A program made the position numbers and the translations under genes. The notes under the pieces are model-generated. The model was not told the DNA's origin. It saw only the letters and a program-made list of their open reading frames with translations, and searched no databases. From JBGCDD01 sp045105075 (lineage in GTDB: Bacteria; Pseudomonadota; Alphaproteobacteria; Rhodobacterales; Rhodobacteraceae), in contig JBGCDD010000142.1 in the NCBI GenBank assembly GCA_045105075.1, positions 1 to 26,359 of the forward strand: a DNA stretch of 26,359 nucleotides. Reading direction: 5' to 3'. Positions within the stretch are counted from its first letter, which is position 1. Every line of letters begins with the position of its first letter. This document shows positions 15,749 to 23,016 of this stretch, piece after piece.

Positions 15749-16639
15749 GTGGCGGACACAGCGCAAGACAACACGCCGGTCATCGGCGCCGATCTGAACC
15801 AGCCGCCCGAGGGCGAAACCTACGACCGTCGCACACTCACTTATGCCAACTCGTTCGATGATCCTTGGACCAGTTTTGCAATTCGCGCGATTGAGTGGTT
15901 CACCGGAAAACTGACCATCTTGCGCATGGTGCGACGCTTCGAAAAGACCAACGAACAATACCGAGGACAGAAATTCTGGCGTGGTGCGCTGAATGTCATG
16001 GGCATCGAGGTGCAGACCCCGGAAGATCAGATTGCTCATATCCCGGCTGAGGGCCCCGTCGTTGTCGTTGCCAACCACCCTCATGGCATGGTTGATGGGA
16101 TGATTTTTGCCGATCTCATCGGGCGGGTACGTCAGGACTATCGCATTTTGACCCGCTCGGTTTTGACTGGCCTCGACGAAGCAGCAACCTCCTTCATGAT
16201 CCCGGTGCCTTTCCCACACGACCCGGAAGCACAACGCAAAATGGTGGAAATGCGGACCGCAGCCATGGCGCATCTGGAAAAAGGCGGTGTGGTTTGCCTG
16301 TTCCCGTCAGGCGTCGTGATGTCATCGGACAGCTTGTTTGGGCCGCCTATCGAACGGGAATGGAGCGTCTTCACCGCCAAGATGATCCGACGCTCTGGTG
16401 CCAAGGTGGTTCCGATTTTCTATCCTGGTGCAAATTCGCGGTGGTATCAGATCGCCAACCGTATCTCTCCGATATTGCGCCAAGGTCTGCTGCTGCATGA
16501 AATCGTAAGGTCGTGCAAAAAGCCCCAGAAACCAGTGATTGGGGCACCACTTGATGACCAACAGATGAAGATGCTTGAAAGCGACCCGCGCGGCTTCATG
16601 GCATGGTTGCGTACGCACACGCTTGATCTTAAAAACTGA
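15749..16639 (+). CDS. Lysophospholipid acyltransferase (PlsC-like) family protein
   Basis: A 296-residue protein with GTG start at 15749; the GGGGAACGGA upstream is a possible ribosome site but a little far. The acyltransferase core starts with VVVVANHPHGMVDGM, the NHPxGxxDG form of the catalytic His-Asp motif (spacing of five rather than four residues, as in one PlsC branch), followed by VCLFPSGV, which corresponds to the FPEG-type motif, and VVPIFYPGANS. It would transfer an acyl chain to a lysophospholipid or an acyl-lipid precursor at the inner membrane. It may be the last gene of the hprK-rapZ-EIIA-ptsH run (35 bp spacing), though the functional link is unclear. Confidence 0.85.
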   Translation: MADTAQDNTPVIGADLNQPPEGETYDRRTLTYANSFDDPWTSFAIRAIEWFTGKLTILRMVRRFEKTNEQYRGQKFWRGALNVMGIEVQTPEDQIAHIPAEGPVVVVANHPHGMVDGMIFADLIGRVRQDYRILTRSVLTGLDEAATSFMIPVPFPHDPEAQRKMVEMRTAAMAHLEKGGVVCLFPSGVVMSSDSLFGPPIEREWSVFTAKMIRRSGAKVVPIFYPGANSRWYQIANRISPILRQGLLLHEIVRSCKKPQKPVIGAPLDDQQMKMLESDPRGFMAWLRTHTLDLKN

Positions 16640-16659
16640 CCCTTTACTTCCTCTTGCCG

Positions 16660-16714
16660 AAAATATCCCGGGGGTGAATGGGCCCGCCGGGCCCAGAGGG
16701 GGCAGCGCCCCCAG
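16660..16714. repeat. REP-like intergenic element with two GC-rich hairpins
   Basis: After AAAATATCCCGGGGGTG come two perfect hairpins side by side: GGGCCC-GCC-GGGCCC (16680-16694) and GGGGGC-AGC-GCCCCC (16698-16712). The lead segment and the GGGGGCAGCGCCCCC end look like a repeated intergenic element seen many times in Rhodobacterales genomes (from memory). It lies between convergent genes and may also act as a terminator or mRNA 3' stabiliser, though no T run follows. Confidence 0.7.
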
Positions 16715-16721
16715 CACACCA

Positions 16722-17597
16722 TCACCGTGTTGGTACGGGCATTTCACCGCGATAGTCGTAAAAACCGCGCTGCGATTTTCGGCCTAACCAGCCGGCTTCG
16801 ACATATTTTGTCAGCAAAGGACAGGGTCGGTATTTCGTGTCCGCCAATCCATCATGAAGCACGTTCATGATCGCAAGACAGGTGTCTAACCCGATAAAAT
16901 CAGCCAGTTCCAAAGGGCCCATCGGGTGATTTGCGCCCAGCTTCATCGACTGATCAATCGATCTCACGTTTCCAACGCCTTCGTACAACGTGTAAACTGC
17001 CTCGTTGATCATTGGCATCAGGATACGGTTTACAATGAATCCGGGAAAATCCTCTGCACTGGCCGAGGTTTTGCCCAACCTCTCAACCACCTCGCGACAG
17101 GCTGAAAATGTCGGCTCATCCGTTGCGATACCGCGGATCAATTCCACCAACTGCATCAAAGGCACAGGGTTCATAAAGTGAAAGCCCATAAAACGCTCGG
17201 GTCTGTCGGTACGGCTGGCCAGTCGAGTGATGGAAATCGAAGACGTGTTGGATGTCAAAATGGTCTGAGGGCGCAAATGGGGTTGCAGGTCTTCAAAGAT
17301 CGCTTGCTTGACCGTTTCGCGTTCCGTGGCAGCCTCAATCACCAGATCTGTTGCGCCCAAGTCTGACAAGGCCAACGTGGTCGAGATCCGTGCCATCGCA
17401 CTGGTCATGTCTGCTTCGCCAATTTTGCCGCGCGACACTTGCCGCGCCAGATTTGCCTCGATCCCGGACACGGCCTTTTCGAGTGCCTTTTGACTGATGT
17501 CGGTCAACAGCACCTGATAGTCTGCCAAAGCCATAACGTGAGCTATCCCGTTGCCCATCTGCCCTGCGCCGATCACACCGATTGTCTGAATTGTCAT
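16722..17597 (-). CDS. 3-hydroxybutyryl-CoA dehydrogenase
   Basis: A 291-residue NAD(P)-dependent 3-hydroxyacyl-CoA dehydrogenase, the single-domain form acting on C4 substrates. GAGQMG (residues 10-15) is the nucleotide-binding loop; the catalytic pair is His140 in MGFHFMNPVP and Glu152, spaced twelve residues as in the mammalian enzyme. The C-terminal part has FIVNRILMPMINEA, NHPMGPLELAD and GRKSQRGFYDY. It interconverts acetoacetyl-CoA and 3-hydroxybutyryl-CoA, serving butanoate or PHB turnover and fatty-acid oxidation. AGGGGA seven bases before ATG 17597 fixes the start over longer open frame. It belongs with etfBA in related genomes, but here another gene lies between. Confidence 0.95.
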   Translation of the reverse strand: MTIQTIGVIGAGQMGNGIAHVMALADYQVLLTDISQKALEKAVSGIEANLARQVSRGKIGEADMTSAMARISTTLALSDLGATDLVIEAATERETVKQAIFEDLQPHLRPQTILTSNTSSISITRLASRTDRPERFMGFHFMNPVPLMQLVELIRGIATDEPTFSACREVVERLGKTSASAEDFPGFIVNRILMPMINEAVYTLYEGVGNVRSIDQSMKLGANHPMGPLELADFIGLDTCLAIMNVLHDGLADTKYRPCPLLTKYVEAGWLGRKSQRGFYDYRGEMPVPTR

Positions 17598-17760
17598 GCC
17601 GTCGTCCCCTACCATTCGCTCCAACCATACCGGCCCAAAGCATGGCCCCACAAGGGTCCGGATCAGCTACATTTTGCACCAAATTCGCACTTTAGCATCT
17701 TTGAAAGAGAATCAGCGCAAGCATGGCCATGGGTGAGTCAAAACATAAATGGTGGGCGAA

Positions 17761-18573
17761 ATGAGCTTTCAAGGTACAAGTGCCAACGCGCTTGATGAAC
17801 TTCCGTGCCGATACGGAGAGTCCAAATTATTGATGCGAGGGCCAAGGCGTGAGCCGAGGGGTCCCTATTTTGCTGTCCTTGGTGGGACAGAGACTTACGG
17901 TAAATTCGTTGCCAATCCATTTCCAACGTTGTTGGAACAGGATTTGGATAAAATGGTTGTTAACCTTGGATCAGTGAACGCGGGCTTGGATTCCTTCGTC
18001 TACGATCGGGATGTCCTCGATGTTGCCGCTGGCGCCGAATGCTGCCTGATCCAAGTTTTGGGCGCTCAGAATCTAACCAACCGCTTTTACCGTGTGCATC
18101 CGCGGCGCAATGATAGGTTTTTGGAACCCTCCGCTTTGTTGCGAAGCATCTATCCTGAGGTGGATTTTACCGAATTCAACTTTACCAATCACATGCTGCG
18201 AAGCTTGGAGGCACGCGCGCCCGACCGGTTCTTGCCAATCGTTGATGAATTGAAAAGCGCTTGGAGCAAGCGCATGAAATTGCTGTTCAAGGCTGTGGGG
18301 CGCAAGCCGTTGTTGATCTGGGTGCGTCACAAAATGTCGCGACCCTATGACAAGTTCGGAGATCCGGCCTTGGTGGACCGCGCAATGCTCGAAGAGTTAG
18401 AGCCTCAGACTCGTGGCATTGTCGAAATCATGGTGCCGCGCGCGGCGCAGGGCGGCGAGATGGACGGTATGATGTATGGGAATTTGCAGGCGCCACTTGC
18501 CGAGCACATGATTGGGCCTGTTGGCCACCGTTCCATCGCTGAAAGGCTGCTGCCACTTCTGGGGGCAGAATAG
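17761..18573 (+). CDS. DUF6473-like protein of unknown function
   Basis: A 270-residue protein. The pattern LDELPCRYGESKLLMRGPRR, then AVLGGTETYGKF, VNLGSVNAGLDSF, QVLGAQNLTNRFY and VHPRRNDRF resembles a family of Rhodobacterales proteins annotated DUF6473. The Gly-rich GGTETYG near residue 41, a loop after a beta strand, with the later GPVGH (His) near the end recalls SGNH-type hydrolases, but this is a guess. No signal peptide is visible. Start is uncertain: ATG 17761 or ATG 17749, neither with a strong ribosome site. It faces etfA tail-to-tail and sits between etfA and the 3-hydroxybutyryl-CoA dehydrogenase that usually follow one another. Confidence 0.78.
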   Translation: MSFQGTSANALDELPCRYGESKLLMRGPRREPRGPYFAVLGGTETYGKFVANPFPTLLEQDLDKMVVNLGSVNAGLDSFVYDRDVLDVAAGAECCLIQVLGAQNLTNRFYRVHPRRNDRFLEPSALLRSIYPEVDFTEFNFTNHMLRSLEARAPDRFLPIVDELKSAWSKRMKLLFKAVGRKPLLIWVRHKMSRPYDKFGDPALVDRAMLEELEPQTRGIVEIMVPRAAQGGEMDGMMYGNLQAPLAEHMIGPVGHRSIAERLLPLLGAE

Positions 18574-18574
18574 G

Positions 18575-18605
18575 AAAAGGCCCGCAACTCGCTGCGGGCC
18601 CTTTC
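18575..18605. terminator. Terminator shared by convergent DUF6473-like gene and etfA
   Basis: GGCCCGCA (18579-18586) pairs with TGCGGGCC (18593-18600) around a six-base loop, flanked by AAAA on the left and TTT on the right. The T run is better on the minus strand, so it mainly serves etfA, but it can act in both directions. Confidence 0.85.
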
Positions 18606-18619
18606 AAGATTACTACGCC

Positions 18620-19546
18620 TCAGACTTTTTCCGTCAACTCAGGCACTGCTGCAAAAAGGTCGGCAACCAAACCAAAATCAGCCACCTGGAAAATCGGCGC
18701 CTCTTCGTCTTTGTTGATCGCAACGATCACTTTGCTGTCCTTCATGCCGGCCAAGTGTTGGATGGCTCCGGAAATGCCCACGGCGACATAGAGATCAGGT
18801 GCCACCACTTTGCCGGTTTGGCCAACCTGCCAATCGTTGGGGGCATAGCCCGAGTCGACCGCCGCGCGCGATGCGCCAACCGCCGCACCAAGCTTGTCAG
18901 CCAGCTTTTCGATCAGCGCAAAGTCCTCTTCGGAACCCACGCCGCGTCCGCCGGAAACAACCACGCCTGCTGACGTCAGCTCGGGGCGGTCGCTTGCGGC
19001 GACCTTGTCTTCGACCCATTCAGACAGGCCAGGGTTGGCAACCGCTGAGATCGTCTCAACCGAGGCCGACCCACCGTCGCCAGCCGCGTCAAAGGTGGAT
19101 GTGCGAAACGAAACCACTTTTTTCGCATCGGTCGATGTCACGGTTTGGATCGCGTTGCCCGCATAGATTGGGCGTTCGAACGTGTTGCCGTCCACGACGC
19201 CTGAGGCATCGGAAATAACCATAACGTCCAAAAGCGCTGCGACCCGTGGCAGCACATTTTTGGCGTCGGTCGTCGCTGGTGCAACGATATGCTCGTAGTC
19301 ACCAGCCAAGGACACGATCAAAGCTGCGGTCGGTTCGGCCAAACGATGACCGAGCGACGCATCTTCCGCGACCAAAACTTTGGAAACGCCGGCAATCTTG
19401 GCCGCAGCTTCGCCTGCTGCGGCGGCAGACGCGCCAGCGCACAACACAGTGACATCGCCCAGTTTTGTTGCTGCCGTCACCGCTTTTGCGGTCGCATCCA
19501 GCGCCAATTCGCCATCGGTGACTTCTGCAAGGAGAAGAACAGCCAT
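18620..19546 (-). CDS. etfA: Electron transfer flavoprotein alpha subunit
   Basis: A 308-residue protein matching EtfA in length. The C-terminal FAD-binding domain holds VSGGRGVGSEEDF, the segment LYVAVGISGAIQHLAGM, and the end VADLFAAVPELTEK, all diagnostic. With EtfB it forms the soluble ETF, which takes electrons from acyl-CoA dehydrogenases and passes them to ETF:quinone oxidoreductase. Its ATG shares one base with the etfB stop (TAATG at 19546), so the subunits are translationally coupled. Confidence 0.97.
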   Translation of the reverse strand: MAVLLLAEVTDGELALDATAKAVTAATKLGDVTVLCAGASAAAAGEAAAKIAGVSKVLVAEDASLGHRLAEPTAALIVSLAGDYEHIVAPATTDAKNVLPRVAALLDVMVISDASGVVDGNTFERPIYAGNAIQTVTSTDAKKVVSFRTSTFDAAGDGGSASVETISAVANPGLSEWVEDKVAASDRPELTSAGVVVSGGRGVGSEEDFALIEKLADKLGAAVGASRAAVDSGYAPNDWQVGQTGKVVAPDLYVAVGISGAIQHLAGMKDSKVIVAINKDEEAPIFQVADFGLVADLFAAVPELTEKV

Positions 19547-20304
19547 TACACAGCCCCCACTTCTTTGAGTTTCGCAATCAGTTCATCAACCGAACCCACT
19601 TTGATCCCTGCCGCGCGCGCTTCGGGTTCTGTTGTCGCGGTGATCGTCAGGCGAGGTGTCACATCAACACCAAAGTCCGCAGCGGTTTTTTCATCCAGCG
19701 GTTTCTTCTTGGCCTTCATGATGTTGGGCAGTGACGCATAGCGCGGCTCGTTCAGGCGCAAATCAACTGTGATGATCGCCGGCATGGTGACTTTGATCGT
19801 CTGCAATCCGCCGTCGACTTCGCGCGTAACAACGGCCGCATCGCCGTCAATGTCCAGCTCAGACGCAAACGTGCCCTGGCTCCAACCCAGCAACGCGCTG
19901 AGCATTTGGCCGGTTGCATTCATGTCATTGTCGATGGCCTGTTTGCCACACAGCACCAAGCCGGGTTGTTCCGCGTCCACAATTGCTTTGAGTATTTTGG
20001 CAACCGAGAGTGGCTCAATGTCGGTGTGAACATCATCCGCAGCGATGACCAGAATGGCGCGATCGGCACCCATCGCCAGTGCTGTGCGCAGCGTTTCCTG
20101 GTTTTGTTTCACGCCGATAGACACAGCGATGATTTCTTCCACCTTACCCGCTTCTTTCAAGCGGATTGCTTCTTCCACCGCGATCTCGTCAAACGGGTTC
20201 ATCGACATCTTTACGTTGGCCAGATCAACACCGCTGCCATCCGCTTTGACACGGACCTTAACGTTATAGTCGATCACGCGCTTGACAGGTACCACCACCT
20301 TCAT
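19546..20304 (-). CDS. etfB: Electron transfer flavoprotein beta subunit
   Basis: A 252-residue protein. The N-terminus MKVVVPVKRVIDYNVKVRV, the segment MNPFDEIAVEEAIRLKE, the AMP-binding LCGKQAIDNDMNATGQ and the family signature LNEPRYASLPNIMKAKKKP are all present. It binds AMP and forms the ETF dimer with EtfA. GAGGGAG lies about eleven bases before ATG. A 136-bp gap separates it from the adenosyltransferase gene upstream, so it may have its own promoter, although the cluster order is conserved. Confidence 0.97.
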   Translation of the reverse strand: MKVVVPVKRVIDYNVKVRVKADGSGVDLANVKMSMNPFDEIAVEEAIRLKEAGKVEEIIAVSIGVKQNQETLRTALAMGADRAILVIAADDVHTDIEPLSVAKILKAIVDAEQPGLVLCGKQAIDNDMNATGQMLSALLGWSQGTFASELDIDGDAAVVTREVDGGLQTIKVTMPAIITVDLRLNEPRYASLPNIMKAKKKPLDEKTAADFGVDVTPRLTITATTEPEARAAGIKVGSVDELIAKLKEVGAV

Positions 20305-20440
20305 GAGCGTTTAACTCCCTCATTCCGCCAAGCCGTCCAATCGACTCGGTTCACTTCATCTGCGCTGTAGATAGCGTCGCGGGACTGTATAAAACAGCGT
20401 AAAATCGTCACGTTTGCGCCCTTGGACGTCGCGTTTTGGC

Positions 20441-21013
20441 TTAGCGATTGGCGCCCGGAACCCACAATACATCGTCTTTACCACCGTTATTGGCCGTGCG
20501 CGCGGCAACAAAAAACCAATCAGACAACCTGTTGAGGTATTTCACAGCCTGCGGATTGACCGCTTCCATCGTTGCCAATTCCACCGACAATCGCTCTGCG
20601 CGGCGCGCCACAGTGCGACAAATGTGCAAATGCGCGGCCAAGGCAGACCCGCCCGGCAGGATAAAACTGCGCAGAGGTTCAAGACCCTCGTTCATCACAT
20701 CGATTTCCTGCTCAAGCCGGTCGACCTGAGCGGCAGCCATGCGCAACGGCGGATATTCGCTTTCGGCGTCTTTTTCCATGTCGGGGCGACACAGATCGGC
20801 CCCAAGATCAAACAGATCGTTCTGGATCAGCGCCAGCGACGCATCCACATCTCCATCTGAGTGCAAGCGTGCGACGCCCAATGTCGCGTTCAGCTCGTCG
20901 ACAGTGCCATAGGCGGCGACTCGGGTGGAATGCTTGGCCACACGTGCGTTGTTTCCCAAAGCGGTTTCGCCAGCATCGCCGGTTTTCGTGTAAATTTTGT
21001 TGAGAACAACCAT
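20441..21013 (-). CDS. Cob(I)yrinic acid a,c-diamide adenosyltransferase (PduO type)
   Basis: A 190-residue protein of the PduO/MMAB class. The N-terminal ATP-binding YTKTGDAGETALG is at residues 8-20, followed by AAYGTVDELNATLG, and the C-terminal helix contains CRTVARRAERL and YLNRLSDWFFVAAR, which bind cobalamin and ATP. It transfers the adenosyl group of ATP to cob(I)alamin to make coenzyme B12. In this order the likely clients are methylmalonyl-CoA and ethylmalonyl-CoA mutases. Its start shares one base with the stop of the small membrane protein gene upstream (TAATG). Confidence 0.94.
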   Translation of the reverse strand: MVVLNKIYTKTGDAGETALGNNARVAKHSTRVAAYGTVDELNATLGVARLHSDGDVDASLALIQNDLFDLGADLCRPDMEKDAESEYPPLRMAAAQVDRLEQEIDVMNEGLEPLRSFILPGGSALAAHLHICRTVARRAERLSVELATMEAVNPQAVKYLNRLSDWFFVAARTANNGGKDDVLWVPGANR

Positions 21014-21219
21014 TATTGGCCCCCTTGGCCGCGCAGATAGACGAAGCCGACGATCAATATGACGGCGACAAACTGAGCCGCCAGCCGCAACCGCATCATC
21101 TTGTTGGCATTGTTTTTGTTAAAGGCGCCGCCCTTGGCAAAACCACCAAGCCCGATCATCAAAATGATAACAACGGCGGCGATGGCCACGATGATGATGA
21201 AAAATAGCGGGTCTTGCAT
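21013..21219 (-). CDS. Twin transmembrane helix small protein (HIG1-like)
   Basis: A 68-residue membrane protein with two hydrophobic helices (about 4-26 and 45-63) joined by a polar basic loop that includes NKNNANKMMRLRLAAQ. This R/K-x-x-N-x-x-MRxRxxxQ pattern matches the HIG1 domain family, whose mitochondrial members help respiratory complex IV assembly. GAGG seven bases before ATG supports the start. It is translationally coupled to the adenosyltransferase; the pairing is common in Rhodobacterales but its reason is unknown. Confidence 0.88.
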   Translation of the reverse strand: MQDPLFFIIIVAIAAVVIILMIGLGGFAKGGAFNKNNANKMMRLRLAAQFVAVILIVGFVYLRGQGGQ

Positions 21220-21285
21220 GTTCGCCTCGTTCCGATTGCCTGTGCGACGTCATCTAGCGGGGTGTGGCTCAAAAGCGAACAGGAA

Positions 21286-22113
21286 TTATGCCCGCGTGAT
21301 GATGCGGTCCAATGCACGCGTTGACAGCACACGGCGCAGAAAGCCCGCGATATAGACAATTGTTGTCACATAATAGCGTGGTTTGGGGCGCGGCGACTCC
21401 AGTGCGTGGATCAATTTGGCAGTAACCGCGCTTGCCGGCAGCTCAAACCGATCCGGGGCGCCGGCCTGGTGCATTCTTGGCAGCAGTTTGGCTTCGTATT
21501 CTGCGCGTTTGGCAGACCCTTGCCAATTGATGTAACGCTCAAAATAAGGAATGCTCTTTTCGCGAAACATCGTTGTGATGGGTCCCGGCTCGATCAAGAT
21601 GACATCGATCCCATCAGGCGCTAGCTCGATGCGCATCACATCCGATAGCCCTTCAAGAGCGTGTTTGGTCGCCGTGTAGGCGCCGCGCCACCGCATATGA
21701 ACCAGTCCAAGCCCCGAAGAACATTGGACAATACGCCCCGAGCCTTGCGTTCGCATCACAGGGATCACCAAACGGGTCAACGTGTGCCAACCAAAGACGT
21801 TGGCTTCAAAGATCGCGCGCAATCCGTCGGTCGGCAAGTCTTCGACCAACGCGTTCAACTGGTGTGCGCCATTGTTGAACAGGGCATCCAACGTGCCGCC
21901 AGTGGCCGCGAGCACTTCGTCAATCCCGTTTTGAATGCTGGCTTCATCGCAATAATCGATACGAGGGGACTCAAAACCAAGGCTTTTCAGATGGTTGCAG
22001 TCTTCCTGTTTGCGACAGGAGGCAAAAACACGCCACCCCCGTGCGCGCAAACCTTGCGCAGCGTCCAACCCGATTCCAGAAGAACAGCCGGTGATAAGGA
22101 TCGATTTTTGCAT
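21286..22113 (-). CDS. Classical short-chain dehydrogenase/reductase
   Basis: A 275-residue SDR. TGCSSGIG (residues 8-15) binds the nucleotide, LFNNGAHQ is the NNAG-like motif, CSS at 131-133 supplies the catalytic Ser and Y146/K150 in YTATK complete the active site. The Arg after the first strand (CRKQ) and the lack of an acidic residue there suggest NADPH use (inference). The segment RVLSTRALDRI at the C-terminus is typical of a subgroup acting on lipophilic substrates. GAGG lies nine bases before ATG. It lies 66 bp upstream of the HIG1-like gene on the same strand and may share its transcript. Substrate unknown. Confidence 0.9.
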   Translation of the reverse strand: MQKSILITGCSSGIGLDAAQGLRARGWRVFASCRKQEDCNHLKSLGFESPRIDYCDEASIQNGIDEVLAATGGTLDALFNNGAHQLNALVEDLPTDGLRAIFEANVFGWHTLTRLVIPVMRTQGSGRIVQCSSGLGLVHMRWRGAYTATKHALEGLSDVMRIELAPDGIDVILIEPGPITTMFREKSIPYFERYINWQGSAKRAEYEAKLLPRMHQAGAPDRFELPASAVTAKLIHALESPRPKPRYYVTTIVYIAGFLRRVLSTRALDRIITRA

Positions 22114-22178
22114 GATGCGACCTCAGGTTGTGCCCGCTCAGCGATGACGCAAAGCCTGCTCGGACGCAACATAGGGTT

Positions 22179-22814
22179 CTAATTTAGGCCAGCCAACAAG
22201 TAGTCCGCGATCCATCCCTCGCGACCAGAGGCCACAACGCGCAACTGAACCCAGCCGTCGCCGCCATCACTCAGAACCTCCACACGTGCATCACGGGTTA
22301 GTTTCGTGACCACCGAATGATCGGTTCCGGGACCTGCGCGCAAATTGACGCGGCTTGCGTTTACAACTCGAATATCGCGAGCTTCAATCGACGTGACAAC
22401 AGGGTCAACCGGACGAACAGTGGTTGTCGTCGGGACTTCGACAAGGCCAGAAGCACCGTCTTCCAAAGAGGCCAGCGTGAGACCCTCGCCCCGGGCACCG
22501 CCTTCTGGGAACAATGACAATCCACCGCCCGCTGCTGCGCCCAATTGTCCAATACGTTCTTGCGCGATTTCAGCGCGACGATTTGGGTTGGCCGCCGGAC
22601 GTTCCGGGGCAGTTGGGCGTACGACCAATTCGGTAACCGCCACACGTTCCACCTGTTCAACAGGCTCGGTGCGCACCGTCTCGGTACGCGTTACGGCGGG
22701 CGCTTCGGCGTGTTGAACTGGGGCAAGTCGGCGCGGTTCAAAATCAGCACCGCCGCTCATTTCGTAAAAAACCCAGCCCAGGCCCAAAAATGTCACAACG
22801 ATAAAGCGCTTCAT
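22179..22814 (-). CDS. SH3-domain (SH3b) protein, membrane-anchored
   Basis: A 211-residue protein. An N-terminal hydrophobic segment (residues 3-16) may be a signal anchor. The middle is a low-complexity region rich in Glu, Val, Arg and Thr (TRTETVRTEPVEQVERVAV). The C-terminus (about 150-208) is a bacterial SH3 domain: VNASRVNLRAGPGTDHSVV, then VEVLSDGGDGWVQLRV and REGWIADYLL. Such domains bind peptidoglycan or are found in envelope proteins. ATG 22814 is chosen because GGGGGTAG lies upstream and the hydrophobic segment starts there; a longer form from 22844 is possible. It is divergent from parC. Confidence 0.8.
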   Translation of the reverse strand: MKRFIVVTFLGLGWVFYEMSGGADFEPRRLAPVQHAEAPAVTRTETVRTEPVEQVERVAVTELVVRPTAPERPAANPNRRAEIAQERIGQLGAAAGGGLSLFPEGGARGEGLTLASLEDGASGLVEVPTTTTVRPVDPVVTSIEARDIRVVNASRVNLRAGPGTDHSVVTKLTRDARVEVLSDGGDGWVQLRVVASGREGWIADYLLAGLN

Positions 22815-23016
22815 CACGCTACCCCCAGAACTTTCAAAAAACATGTACGTGTTACGCGCTGCACCCGCCGCAGATTGAGCACTGTTTACCTGATCCAGCG
22901 ATTCGGACCATGGGGAAGTGGCGGTTTTTTCTCCCCTGCGACTTGTCAGCATGGCCGGCGTAAAAACCCGATATGGCGACCTTGCTGTGCGCCCGTACGC
23001 TCGCTACACAGCATCT

